Assembly (NCBI GenBank): GCA_017545365.1
Contig: JAFWOP010000050.1
Coordinates: forward strand, 1-63,590
Reading direction: 5' to 3'
Length of the DNA: 63,590 bases
Source of the DNA: Bacteroidales bacterium
Lineage (GTDB): Bacteria > Bacteroidota > Bacteroidia > Bacteroidales > P3
Under the pieces are notes generated by a model. It saw only the letters and a program-made list of their open reading frames with translations, was not told the origin of the DNA and did no database searches. The translations under genes and the position numbers were made by a program. Shown here in pieces: positions 7,145-15,838 of the stretch (positions within the stretch are counted from its first letter, which is position 1; every line of letters begins with the position of its first letter).

Positions 7145-7990
7145 TTATAATTCCACTCTTGCCCTGCGTGGTTCAAAACAACAACAAGGTCTCAATGCAA
7201 CTATACGCACTCCACTAGCCCGTTGCGGTCCCACTTTGGCAAAAGTAGCCAAAACGCTGTACTTGCCACCTAATCCAAGTGGACCGATGTTGGCCTCATT
7301 CACTTTAGCAGTTATTTTTTTCTCGAAATTGGTTTGCTTGCTAAAATCGCCATAGGCCATAGCCTCCATCATCATACTTGTAGCTTCAAATTGGGAACGG
7401 CCTATACCGACAGCCAACACACACGGGCTACATCCGAGCTTTGAAACACCTTCTTTAGCGCGATTGACAATCTCATCAATTACTACATCCACACTATGCT
7501 TATGAAAGATTCGCTGAGTGACACCACGAATTGCAGGCCCACCTCCCAACATCAGAATAGTTAAACGAATCACATCTTCATCCACAGGTTTAATCAATAT
7601 CGGTGAAGCCTCCAGAGCACCCGAATCGGGATTTAATCCCCCGCTTTGGTTAATACGGGCATCATCATCACCCATGATAGCCATCGGGCGACCTGGCAGT
7701 TGGCGGAGTCCTAATTTTACACCTTCCTTGATCTCTTGAATCATTTTTCCCGATACGGAACAATTCCTCCCAACTTCAAGAAATAGATGAGGAATGCCCG
7801 TGTCATCACACAGAGGGCTTTTTCTTTTTTCAGCAACGATAGCATTGTCAAGCACCTGCTGCATTACCCAGCATGATTGTGCATTTGTTTCATCGGCAAT
7901 TGCCTTGCGATAGGCTTCTTTTTGGTCTTCACGAAAAGTCGATCCTGCCCTGACAAGGCAATCGGCCACTTTTTCTTTGATATTAGTCAT
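7145..7990 (-). CDS. Fumarase/tartrate-dehydratase-type Fe-S hydro-lyase, alpha subunit
   Basis: A 281-residue alpha subunit of a class I fumarase/L(+)-tartrate dehydratase-type enzyme (TtdA-like). Three cysteine positions expected to hold the 4Fe-4S cluster are visible: Cys61 in SPLCDDTGIP, Cys187/Cys190 in KLGCSPCVLAVG, and the cysteine cluster 269-271 near the C-terminus, where the family usually has QCWAARR. The gene overlaps the beta-subunit gene by 8 bases, so the two are translationally coupled. Substrate is open: fumarate/malate, tartrate or mesaconate-type acids. Its place among six other small-acid enzymes in a capsule locus points away from central metabolism. Confidence 0.85.
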   Translation of the reverse strand: MTNIKEKVADCLVRAGSTFREDQKEAYRKAIADETNAQSCWVMQQVLDNAIVAEKRKSPLCDDTGIPHLFLEVGRNCSVSGKMIQEIKEGVKLGLRQLPGRPMAIMGDDDARINQSGGLNPDSGALEASPILIKPVDEDVIRLTILMLGGGPAIRGVTQRIFHKHSVDVVIDEIVNRAKEGVSKLGCSPCVLAVGIGRSQFEATSMMMEAMAYGDFSKQTNFEKKITAKVNEANIGPLGLGGKYSVLATFAKVGPQRASGVRIVALRPCCCFEPRRARVEL

Positions 7991-8489
7991 AGATAGATTC
8001 TCCTTTCGCTGAAGCTATGATAGCTTGATATTTGACCACTTTCAACCGGTTGAACGCTTCCATCCCTAATTCTGGGAAAGCAACAATTTCCTGTTCCACA
8101 GTTTGACTACCTAACAAAGCAGTAACAGGTGGGATGATAGCAAAGACGGCATTATGCTTAGCTAACGCTTTCACAGTTTCTTTAGAGATGGCTCCTTTAC
8201 CAAGATGCATCTTTACACCATGACTCGACAAAGGCTCAAAAGTGCATTCAATCTCTACTTTGTTACTGGATGTTGGGCCGACTCCCGCTGGACTGACAGC
8301 CGTGTGAAAGATGACAGCTCCTTGCAAATCAATCCCTAATTTGCCAAGAGTTCCCTCTTCCGCAGCCTTCACAATTTTAGGGAGTACCGCATCTCGTCCA
8401 GTATAGATGTTGCCCGTAATGGTCACGACATCACCGACTCTCAACTGCGTAATTTCCTCCTCACTGAAGGGTGTTGTAAGTTCTATCAT
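7983..8489 (-). CDS. Fumarase/tartrate-dehydratase-type hydro-lyase, beta subunit
   Basis: A 168-residue protein matching the C-terminal (beta) domain of class I fumarases, TtdB-like. Recognisable segments are LRVGDVVTITGNIYTGRDAV, FHTAVSPAGVGPTSSNKVE, MHLGKGAISKETVKAL and a C-terminal YQAIIASAKG. In this family the beta subunit supplies swivelling-domain active-site residues to the Fe-S alpha subunit. It lies 4 bases after the ThDP decarboxylase gene and overlaps the alpha gene. It is unlikely to be the housekeeping fumarase because of its position inside a polysaccharide operon. Confidence 0.85.
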   Translation of the reverse strand: MIELTTPFSEEEITQLRVGDVVTITGNIYTGRDAVLPKIVKAAEEGTLGKLGIDLQGAVIFHTAVSPAGVGPTSSNKVEIECTFEPLSSHGVKMHLGKGAISKETVKALAKHNAVFAIIPPVTALLGSQTVEQEIVAFPELGMEAFNRLKVVKYQAIIASAKGESIYD

Positions 8490-8493
8490 GTTC

Positions 8494-9621
8494 TTATTTT
8501 ATAAGGTATTTCATCAAAGCCTCTTTTTGTGCCTTGTGATCAATGTTGAGTTTGGGCATATCGGGGCGAATGCCTTGACGCACATACACATCAATGAAAG
8601 TTGGTATATCGTTACCCGGCAGTGTTCTCAGCACCTGCTGAAGTTCATCTTTGGCCTTGACAGCATGACCGACATTGCGGTAACCACAAGCTTCAGCAAT
8701 ACCTGTAAGGTCAATTAACTGACCTGCTGACTGTTGACCTCCGACAGATTCGTTCACGCCATTATTCAATACAATATGGATAAGGTTTGGAGCCTTATAT
8801 CGGCAGTTGGTCGCAAAAGCACCCATATGCATTACTGCAGCAGCATCGCCATCAAAAACCACAATCTTCTTGTCAGGACGAGCCAAGGCCAGTCCAAGAC
8901 CGACCGACGACACATGTCCCATGGAGCCCACATTCTGCCATTCATGACCCTCACCAATACCGTGCATCTTCAACTGCTCATGAACCTCACGTGTGGCACG
9001 ACCAGTGGTTCCTAGATAAATGGCATCCTCACCATACACATCCATCACAGCAGCAACAGCCTCCTCGCGGTTCATCAATGGACTTTCTGGATATTGTTGT
9101 TTTTTCTCTTTTTGGGTAAGGATGGCTTTCTTGGCAATCAGAGCCACAGGAGAAGAAATTTCGCGAGCCTTGTTCGCGGCCCAACGGAATTTCTCTATCA
9201 CTGTGTTTTCATCATCAAGGATCTCGTATGGGATATCCATATCTTTCATCAGAACAGGGGTCAGTTCACCTTGTTTCTTATGCTGGGCATGGTCGTTGAT
9301 GGACGGGTCACCGCGCCAACCAATGACAAGCAACATCGGGATACCATAAACGCAATCATGTGTCAATGAGAGTAAAGGATTCGTGGCATTGCCGATACCC
9401 GAGTTTTGCATATACACCAACGGCAGTTTACCCGTGGCCATATAATGCCCAGCAGCTATGCCAATGGCATTGCCCTCGTTGGCGGCCATGACATGTTGTT
9501 TTGCCGTTAGGTTGTTGGTCATATAAAGGCAGAAATCATTCAGCAGCGAGTCGGGCACGCCGGTGAAGAAATCAACGCCCATATCGCATAATGCGTCAAA
9601 TAGTTCTTTTTGGTTTACCAT
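8494..9621 (-). CDS. aepY: Phosphonopyruvate/sulfopyruvate decarboxylase-like ThDP enzyme
   Basis: A 375-residue thiamine-diphosphate enzyme in the phosphonopyruvate decarboxylase (AepY) group. Seen: GVPDSLLNDF near residue 21, the cofactor-activating glutamate at about 49 (AANEGNAIGIAAG), YMQNSGIGNATNPLLSL, GWRGDPSINDHAQH, and the ThDP/Mg motif GDA at 258-260 ending in NN at 286-287, followed by ESVGGQQS. The family decarboxylates phosphonopyruvate to phosphonoacetaldehyde, normally next to a PEP mutase. I find no PEP mutase in this window, so the real substrate may be another 2-oxo acid and the symbol denotes family only. Overlaps the MmgE/PrpD gene by 7 bases. Confidence 0.8.
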   Translation of the reverse strand: MVNQKELFDALCDMGVDFFTGVPDSLLNDFCLYMTNNLTAKQHVMAANEGNAIGIAAGHYMATGKLPLVYMQNSGIGNATNPLLSLTHDCVYGIPMLLVIGWRGDPSINDHAQHKKQGELTPVLMKDMDIPYEILDDENTVIEKFRWAANKAREISSPVALIAKKAILTQKEKKQQYPESPLMNREEAVAAVMDVYGEDAIYLGTTGRATREVHEQLKMHGIGEGHEWQNVGSMGHVSSVGLGLALARPDKKIVVFDGDAAAVMHMGAFATNCRYKAPNLIHIVLNNGVNESVGGQQSAGQLIDLTGIAEACGYRNVGHAVKAKDELQQVLRTLPGNDIPTFIDVYVRQGIRPDMPKLNIDHKAQKEALMKYLIK

Positions 9622-10952
9622 AATATGCTAAAATCAGGATTTATTGACTTATTCAGTTCTTCATAGACTTTCATCGCTTTATCGTTAGATAAACCTGCAT
9701 GATTCGTCATGAAAATAAACTTTGTTAAATTATCTTCTTGAGAAAGAGGATTCTCGGGCTCTCCTTTAGGATAATCCACTCGATCGCATAACACCACACC
9801 ATTCTCCATAATAACTTCAACAATTGCTACTCTCTTATCTGGAACCAACTTACTTAATTCCTCACTTGGAATCACATCCACTTTTTGTGTTAATTCCAAT
9901 ATTGTGTTATCTGAGACATAAGGTTCTGCAAATTCTACGATGCCAGCTTTGCCTGTGGTTAACGCAACGGCTACACTATATGGAATACTCATTCTAGCCG
10001 AAGATTCTCCATGAATGTCCTTAAAATCATGTTTTCCAATTACTCCTTTATAGGTAGTTACTTTAACCCTATCTATCTTATTCAAATTGAATCTTTCATC
10101 CTCTCGAAGTCGAAAACAAGCCTCAATCTCAGGATGAGTATGTCTACACGATGCATAAGGTTTCTGATAGATTTTCTCCAAATAAAGATAATCTCGTTTG
10201 CCAACAAGAATATCTTCATTGTATTTATCTGACATCATCTTCAAATAACCCGTATCACCTATCAGCACATCATTTGGTCCACTAAAACCAGCTTTGGCCA
10301 TCATGGCAGCTGTATATCCATTACGAGCCGCATTGGCACAATTAAAAGGCTTGAGTTGAGAAACATCTTCCAATACTTTAAGCGTACCTGCAGCTGAAAT
10401 ACAGGCAGCAGAGAATGCATCTTTAACAATCTCATCACTCCACTTCATCATCACTGCAATTCCCACAGCAACACCTGGCGCACAACACGTTGCTGTTGGA
10501 TGGAAGCCACGGCTATAATGAGAAGGTTGCATAGCAGCCGCCAAACGAATACTCACCTCATATCCACAAATAGCACCCTTTACAAAATCCGTCCATGATA
10601 CTTTATTGGCAATAACCAGGGGTATTAATGAAGAAAACAATGGCGCGCTGGGATGTATTACTCCATATCGTACACCATCATCCAATTCAAGATAATGCGA
10701 ACTAAGCCCATTTAAAAAAATGGCATCAGAAACAGAAACATTTTGTTGTAATCCTAAAGGCCGCACAGTTCCTGCTCCATCTGACGCCAATTCTATCCAT
10801 GTGTTTTCTTTGTCAGATAAGTCTTTGGCACCAGCCAAAGCCACACCAATAGTATCAATTAAATAAGATCTAACCAGCTGCTCAATACCAGTCGAAACAG
10901 GCAAATTTCTGACGGAAAAAATGTTTTGAAGAAAAGTATCTGTAAGATTCAT
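9615..10952 (-). CDS. MmgE/PrpD family protein
   Basis: A 445-residue member of the MmgE/PrpD family, whose characterised members include 2-methylcitrate dehydratase, cis-aconitate decarboxylase and iminodisuccinate epimerase. Visible landmarks: YLIDTIGVALAGA at about 30, NGLSSHYLELDDG, HPSAPLFSSLIP, GYEVSIRLA, RGFHPTATCCAPG (a conserved active-site stretch), KPYASCRHTHPEIEA and DKRVAIVEVIMENG. Which lyase or epimerase reaction it catalyses cannot be read from sequence. It is sandwiched between an aldo/keto reductase (2-base gap) and the ThDP decarboxylase (7-base overlap), so it belongs to the same small-acid pathway. Confidence 0.85.
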   Translation of the reverse strand: MNLTDTFLQNIFSVRNLPVSTGIEQLVRSYLIDTIGVALAGAKDLSDKENTWIELASDGAGTVRPLGLQQNVSVSDAIFLNGLSSHYLELDDGVRYGVIHPSAPLFSSLIPLVIANKVSWTDFVKGAICGYEVSIRLAAAMQPSHYSRGFHPTATCCAPGVAVGIAVMMKWSDEIVKDAFSAACISAAGTLKVLEDVSQLKPFNCANAARNGYTAAMMAKAGFSGPNDVLIGDTGYLKMMSDKYNEDILVGKRDYLYLEKIYQKPYASCRHTHPEIEACFRLREDERFNLNKIDRVKVTTYKGVIGKHDFKDIHGESSARMSIPYSVAVALTTGKAGIVEFAEPYVSDNTILELTQKVDVIPSEELSKLVPDKRVAIVEVIMENGVVLCDRVDYPKGEPENPLSQEDNLTKFIFMTNHAGLSNDKAMKVYEELNKSINPDFSILW

Positions 10953-10954
10953 TT

Positions 10955-11896
10955 TCAGATGAATTTAAAGTAAGGAGGACTATCCGGCTTCGCCATTTCC
11001 CATGCTTCATCCATAGCAGCAACAATGTTTTCGGGCAAGGGACCTTTTGTGACAGCAACCAAGTTCTGCTCCATTTGTTCCTGGCGCGAGGCGCCCAACA
11101 AGATACCATCATTCAGTCCGGTTCTCATTTTGGAATGATTCACCAGCCAACGATAGGCGGCTTCCACCATGGCTACACCTTCTTTTTCGCATGCCATTCG
11201 AATTTGCTCGATAGCATCGAAATAGGAATGTTTCCAATAACGATCGCGGTAGCTTTTCAACCGAGCGAAGCGACCTGGTTCGGGCTCATCCTCAAAATGA
11301 TGGTGCTTACCCGTCAGCAAGCCACCCGCCAAGGGATTGAAAGCGTAGAATCGCATCCCCAACGAACGTATGGCTGGAAAAAGCTCTGGATCCACGTTAC
11401 GACACAGGGCATTGTACATACCTTGATACACCGTCGGACGCGGACACCCTATTTTGTCGCATTTATAAGCAATATCCACTACCATCCATGCGGGATGGTT
11501 GCTCAGTCCCAGCTCTTTCACCTTGCCTTGTTCATGTAGTTCGGCAACAGTTTCCAAAGCTCCGTCGATGGGTGTTTTGCCATCTGGAAAATGGAAATAG
11601 AGCAAGTCCACACTGTCGCGCTTCATGCGGCGCAAGGATTCGCTGAATTCCATCATGATGGTAGCTCTGTCCAGCTTACCTGTAATGCGCGGATGCACTT
11701 TGGTGGCAATCTCGAAACTAGAAGGCTCAATCTCAGGCAAAATCTCCCCTAGATAGTTTTCTGTTGTCCCGTCATTATAAACGTATGCCGTATCCAGTTC
11801 CCGTCCACCCGTGGCAAGATAGGCTTTCACCATTGTGCGGCTTGCTTCAAGGTCAAGCTGAGGCCCGAAGTTCATGGTTCCCAATACGATTTTCAT
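10955..11896 (-). CDS. Aldo/keto reductase
   Basis: A 313-residue NADPH-dependent aldo/keto reductase, close in style to the aflatoxin-aldehyde-reductase (AKR7) group. The catalytic tetrad can be placed: Asp35 and a tyrosine at 38 or 40 in ELDTAYVYNDG, Lys66 in IATKVHPR, and His102 in LLYFHFPDG. GLSNHPAWMV and FYAFNPLAGGLLTGKH are also typical. It probably reduces an aldehyde or ketone made by the neighbouring decarboxylase or lyase; this is inference from context only. It starts 2 bases after the HpcH lyase gene. Confidence 0.88.
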   Translation of the reverse strand: MKIVLGTMNFGPQLDLEASRTMVKAYLATGGRELDTAYVYNDGTTENYLGEILPEIEPSSFEIATKVHPRITGKLDRATIMMEFSESLRRMKRDSVDLLYFHFPDGKTPIDGALETVAELHEQGKVKELGLSNHPAWMVVDIAYKCDKIGCPRPTVYQGMYNALCRNVDPELFPAIRSLGMRFYAFNPLAGGLLTGKHHHFEDEPEPGRFARLKSYRDRYWKHSYFDAIEQIRMACEKEGVAMVEAAYRWLVNHSKMRTGLNDGILLGASRQEQMEQNLVAVTKGPLPENIVAAMDEAWEMAKPDSPPYFKFI

Positions 11897-11898
11897 AA

Positions 11899-13044
11899 CT
11901 ATTCTTTTTCTCCTAAAACTAGGCTCAACACCGAGTCTTCATTTTTTATCACTCCATACACCGCGGCACGCTTAACAATCTTCTCTGCCCAGCGGCGATG
12001 TGGGCCGATTTCATTCATCTTGTCACCATGAGCGCTCTTCACCACGCCACCAGACGTGTTCAGAATTTGAACAGCATCATTGTACTCCTCTTCAACAACA
12101 GTGAACATGGCGTTCACAAAACGTGCGTGAGTGGGATGAATGATAGTCTTGCCCACGAAACCATTGGCACGGTCGATAAGCACTTCCTTCATTAAGCCGT
12201 CAATAGCAGGATTCACGATTTCCTGGCCTTTGATAAGCGCATTATGGAAATCCCGCTTAATGACGTCATTAATGTCGTCATCCTTGTATGCACGAAAATA
12301 TTCCCAAACAGCCGCCGAAACGCAATAGTCGTTGTAGCGGTTGAAGAAATTCAGCACATCGCTCAATGCATCGCGCACAGGCATGATGTCATACACCGTG
12401 GAGTTGATGCCACGTCGTACACCAAACAATGACGACATGTCGGTGCCACCCACTCGAACATTCAGAATCAATTCCTTATAAGGCTCAAGGATGTTGCGAA
12501 GCAACAACAATTCCTGACCACGAAGCTCATGGAAAGCCACTTCTTGACCTTCCAAAATGGGCATGCCATAGAGAACTACGCCAAGGAGATTATTGACTTT
12601 TACTAATGTCTGCAACACCTGAAAAGCATTCTTACTGCTGAACTTGGGAAAATTGAAGCCTGTCAGTACAGAAGCTTGCTTTGCGGTCATGCGGTCTGCG
12701 AAACGCTCAAACTGTTGGGGGTTACGGACACGAACAAAAATCAAGGGAATGTCATCATGGGTCAGCTCCCCTGCTGCAATCTTGTCGGCAAAGAAATCCA
12801 TATGGTCGAGAATGTTCTGCTCAGCAAGAGGTAAATCTTCCTCTTTGATAGCATCCTCGCAGCACATCACCAAAGATGTGACATCCAACTGATGGTGCAA
12901 CACCTTGTCCTTGATGTCTTTCGTACCAGGCATGTAAAGTGTCGCGCCAAGGCAATACTGAAGCGTATCGCGGTCAGTGTATTTGTTGAATTCAACGGGA
13001 GCCTTAACGAAATTGAAATTCGGGTTGTAGCTATGATGTCTCAT
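11899..13044 (-). CDS. HpcH/HpaI aldolase/citrate-lyase family protein (Ter-operon type)
   Basis: A 381-residue C-C bond lyase of the HpcH/HpaI/CitE superfamily. It begins MRHHSYNPNFNF and carries LGATLYMPGTKD, LVMCCEDAI, RVGGTDMSSLFGVRRG and GKTIIHPTHARFVNA, the last being the usual C-terminal active-site segment of CitE-like lyases. The start and the LGATLYMP motif resemble the subfamily found in stress/tellurite (Ter) associated operons with ATP-grasp and phosphoribosyltransferase partners, rather than catabolic HpaI. Here too an ATP-grasp protein is nearby. The expected chemistry is reversible aldol or Claisen cleavage of a hydroxy-acid; substrate unknown. Confidence 0.8.
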   Translation of the reverse strand: MRHHSYNPNFNFVKAPVEFNKYTDRDTLQYCLGATLYMPGTKDIKDKVLHHQLDVTSLVMCCEDAIKEEDLPLAEQNILDHMDFFADKIAAGELTHDDIPLIFVRVRNPQQFERFADRMTAKQASVLTGFNFPKFSSKNAFQVLQTLVKVNNLLGVVLYGMPILEGQEVAFHELRGQELLLLRNILEPYKELILNVRVGGTDMSSLFGVRRGINSTVYDIMPVRDALSDVLNFFNRYNDYCVSAAVWEYFRAYKDDDINDVIKRDFHNALIKGQEIVNPAIDGLMKEVLIDRANGFVGKTIIHPTHARFVNAMFTVVEEEYNDAVQILNTSGGVVKSAHGDKMNEIGPHRRWAEKIVKRAAVYGVIKNEDSVLSLVLGEKE

Positions 13045-13067
13045 TATTTATGTTGACTGTTATTTGG

Positions 13068-13964
13068 TTATTTGGGCGAGACAATGGCTTCTGGATAGTA
13101 GGTATCAATCACACGCTTGACCAACATGACTTGTTTGGCGCGTTGCTTGGCTTCTTTCTCGGTAGTGTCGTAGCTATGGTTAGCAGCAACAGATCCGCCT
13201 GTCTTAAGATACACAGGTGCAGCCACACGGATGAAGTCAGGCACCTCGTAGTGACGGATGAAACCTCCGCTTGATTTCGGGTTCTCTGTATGTAGGTCAA
13301 TCGGCACATCGATGGCGGCACGCATGGCGGCCAACATTTGCACTTGGATATCACGCACGGGGTTGATGCTGTCGGCACCCAAGGTCTCCAACACATGAGC
13401 TGAACATGGGTTGCCATGACCACTATGGGCACTCACCTTAAAGTGACAATCTGCAGGGATAAAGCCTTTTTTGCGAGCTTCACCCAAGGCCCATAGCAGA
13501 CCTTCGTCATAAACAAGGAAACCACGAACGCCGAGACGGGCACCACGGCGAATCTCCTCGATGCCACGGGCAATCTGTTCCTCACCACGCAGGCGGTAGC
13601 CCATGCGTTGACCTTCTTCAGTCTTCACCGAAGCTGAGGTATCAGTTGTAGCACGTGGACCGCAGGCTAATACAAGCTGCACATTCCATTTCTTGGCATA
13701 TTCCACCATCTGTTTAATTTCGTCATCCGTAAGGAACATGATGCCTTTGGTTTGGGTGACGCGGTGAATTTGAACGCCGTATTCATCCAAGGCTTCCAGC
13801 AAGGCTTTCATTGGGCCAGGCCCTTGGATACCTGGAACCTCAAAACGATATTGGCCCCCGTCGGTGAAGCGCTTTTCTGATGTTGGTAAATCGTAAAGGT
13901 CGCCACCAGGCATACCGATGCTTTCGAGAAAAGCTCGGGTTTCTTTCATTGTGTAATATTTCAT
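13068..13964 (-). CDS. U32-peptidase-like TIM-barrel protein of unknown function
   Basis: A 298-residue protein that reads as a TIM barrel and resembles, weakly, the U32-peptidase/collagenase-like group. Conserved-looking segments: GGDLYDLPTSEKRFTDGGQ at residues 20-38, LACGPRATTD, YRLRGEEQIARGIEEIRRG, VSAHSGHGNPCSAHVLETLG (barrel strand plus possible phosphate or metal site) and DLHTENPKSSGG. I do not recognise a function; a lyase or an amino-acid modifying role is as likely as proteolysis. It precedes the HpcH lyase by 23 bases and follows the ATP-grasp gene, so it is part of the small-acid module. Confidence 0.6.
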   Translation of the reverse strand: MKYYTMKETRAFLESIGMPGGDLYDLPTSEKRFTDGGQYRFEVPGIQGPGPMKALLEALDEYGVQIHRVTQTKGIMFLTDDEIKQMVEYAKKWNVQLVLACGPRATTDTSASVKTEEGQRMGYRLRGEEQIARGIEEIRRGARLGVRGFLVYDEGLLWALGEARKKGFIPADCHFKVSAHSGHGNPCSAHVLETLGADSINPVRDIQVQMLAAMRAAIDVPIDLHTENPKSSGGFIRHYEVPDFIRVAAPVYLKTGGSVAANHSYDTTEKEAKQRAKQVMLVKRVIDTYYPEAIVSPK

Positions 13965-13987
13965 AATATAATACTTATAAATTAAAC

Positions 13988-15214
13988 TTAACGTCCGAAT
14001 TTTGCCGGTAATCTTTTCAGAATATCATTACCGTTCGAATCAAGAACTTTCACAATATCCAAGCCTTTCTGTCTCTTCTCTGCGACCTCTTCCCAAGTCT
14101 CGCCTTCAAAGCATAAACAACCTACTCTATCAGCGCTACATGTTACATCTCCGAATACATGTCCCTTATTACGATATACATAATATTCAAACACAATTCC
14201 TTCAGAAAGAAGTTTGTCAAAATTCTCTACATGGTCCAGAACACCGGGGGTGCAATACAAAAATTCATTACAAATACATTTTGGATATGGCTTGTAATCA
14301 ACATGCGGTTTTTCTCCCAAAGTCAAATCAGCCACAGCTTTTACAGAGTCAAAACCAGAGACTTTCTTGATGAAGGTAAACTTGATACCGCCTCCGTTTC
14401 TTGCACAAAATTCCAAAACGTACACTTTGCCGTTCCAAACTTTAAGCTGAATCATCATCGGAGTATCTACCAAATTGAAGGATTTTGCTATTTTGTTGGC
14501 AACATCTACAATCTGATTATATTCGTCATCCGTAAGACTTGCGGGATATTTTCCTCTACAAATAATGAATTTTCCTGGTTCAGGAAGCTTATCAATATCA
14601 CAAGTTCCAAGTACATAAGCCTTCCCATTCTCGACATACACATCAACACTGACTTCTTTTCCACCGACATATTCTTCTATGACGGCCGATCCATCTTTGC
14701 TGATCTTGATAGCATTGTCAAATGCTGCTTGAAGTTCATCAAAATTGTCAACCCTTCTGACTCCTCTTGAACTGTATGAATCCACAGGCTTTACAATCAA
14801 GGGGTATCTAAGCGACTTGACGCTCTCCAAGTCCAGTTTTTTACTTATGACATAATTGGAAGTCGGCACACCACCTTCTTTGAAGACCCGCTTCATGTAA
14901 GCCTTGTTTGAGACATCAATCGCTGTTTTACAATCAAGATAACAGGGAAGACCTAGTTCCTCAGATACTTTGGCTGCAACCATAAGCGCTTGGTCTGCAT
15001 GAGCAGTGATTACATAATTAATACCTTCTTCTCTGACCGCTCTTTTCACGGCATCAACATCCATTGCCGAAATAGGCAAAAATTTATCAGCATACGGGAC
15101 AGCAACAGCTTGAGCGTTCATGTCAGCCATGTACACAAACAGCCCCCTTCTTTTAAACTCCTGCATAAGGGCAAGTTGCGGATAGCCACCGCAAAGCACT
15201 AATACTTTTTCCAT
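13988..15214 (-). CDS. ATP-grasp carboxylate-amine/thiol ligase-like protein
   Basis: A 408-residue ATP-grasp protein. The N-terminal preATP-grasp Rossmann-like part starts MEKVLVLCGGYPQLALMQEF; the ATP-grasp core has YPLIVKPVDSYSSRGVRRV (ATP-binding lysine), IEEYVGGKEVSVDVYV and the metal-binding LEFCARNGGG. Family members join a carboxylate to an amine through an acyl phosphate. It is the first gene of the small-acid module and follows the initiating sugar transferase gene by 8 bases, so coupling an acid to an amino sugar or amino acid is a reasonable inference. A second protein of the same type is at 30911-32116. Confidence 0.85.
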   Translation of the reverse strand: MEKVLVLCGGYPQLALMQEFKRRGLFVYMADMNAQAVAVPYADKFLPISAMDVDAVKRAVREEGINYVITAHADQALMVAAKVSEELGLPCYLDCKTAIDVSNKAYMKRVFKEGGVPTSNYVISKKLDLESVKSLRYPLIVKPVDSYSSRGVRRVDNFDELQAAFDNAIKISKDGSAVIEEYVGGKEVSVDVYVENGKAYVLGTCDIDKLPEPGKFIICRGKYPASLTDDEYNQIVDVANKIAKSFNLVDTPMMIQLKVWNGKVYVLEFCARNGGGIKFTFIKKVSGFDSVKAVADLTLGEKPHVDYKPYPKCICNEFLYCTPGVLDHVENFDKLLSEGIVFEYYVYRNKGHVFGDVTCSADRVGCLCFEGETWEEVAEKRQKGLDIVKVLDSNGNDILKRLPAKFGR

Positions 15215-15222
15215 ATATATAT

Positions 15223-15834
15223 TTAATTTGTTCCATCAAAACCAACGTCTCCAATCTTTCCATCACCCGAATCAATACCTTTATGCTGAAGAACATTAAC
15301 TATAGTTCTCCACAGCACCTTGATATCTACTCCCAAAGAGCAATGATCCACATACCAGACATCCAATTTGAACTTTTCAGTCCAAGTGATAGAGTTTCTA
15401 CCATTCACTTGAGCCCAACCAGTGATTCCGGGACGCACCTCATGACGGCGAGCTTGCTCGGGAGAATACAATTTCAAATAACGGGGCACCAAAGGTCTCG
15501 GTCCGACCAATGACATGTCGCCCTTGAACACGTTGATGAGTTGGGGCAGCTCATCGATAGAAAACTTACGTATGAACTTACCAACCTTGGTGACACGCTG
15601 CTCATTGGGGAGCAGATTGCCATCCGCATCCTTTTCATCGGTCATGGATTTGAACTTGATGACTTTAAACAGTTTGCCATCCTTTCCTGGACGTTCATGC
15701 AAGAAGAAGGCGCCAGCACCTTTATTGGCTATGGACAGACAGATGGCGATAAGAATCAACAGCCAACCGATAAGCAGCAGAGCTATGGTGGAAATGAGGA
15801 GGTCTAAGAGACGTTTGATGAAGTGTTTGTACAT
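15223..15834 (-). CDS. Initiating undecaprenyl-phosphate sugar-phosphate transferase (PglC-like)
   Basis: A 203-residue small monotopic phosphoglycosyltransferase of the PglC/WcaJ C-terminal-domain type. One N-terminal hydrophobic segment (residues about 10-32) is followed by FFLHERPGKDGKLFKVIKFKSM, then KFIRKFSIDELPQLINVFKGDMSLVGPRP and RPGITGWAQVNGR, all signature blocks. It transfers a sugar-1-phosphate from a UDP-sugar to undecaprenyl phosphate at the inner membrane and so starts each repeat unit. It is the only initiating transferase I see in the window. The DE pair in SIDELPQL matches the catalytic region of the family. Confidence 0.93.
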   Translation of the reverse strand: MYKHFIKRLLDLLISTIALLLIGWLLILIAICLSIANKGAGAFFLHERPGKDGKLFKVIKFKSMTDEKDADGNLLPNEQRVTKVGKFIRKFSIDELPQLINVFKGDMSLVGPRPLVPRYLKLYSPEQARRHEVRPGITGWAQVNGRNSITWTEKFKLDVWYVDHCSLGVDIKVLWRTIVNVLQHKGIDSGDGKIGDVGFDGTN

Positions 15835-15838
15835 AATT

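Noticed and set aside
13068..13964. PEP mutase as the partner of the AepY-like decarboxylase
   Set aside because: The barrel protein lacks PEP mutase hallmarks such as the EDKxxxK-type loop; neither it nor the HpcH protein fits that family.
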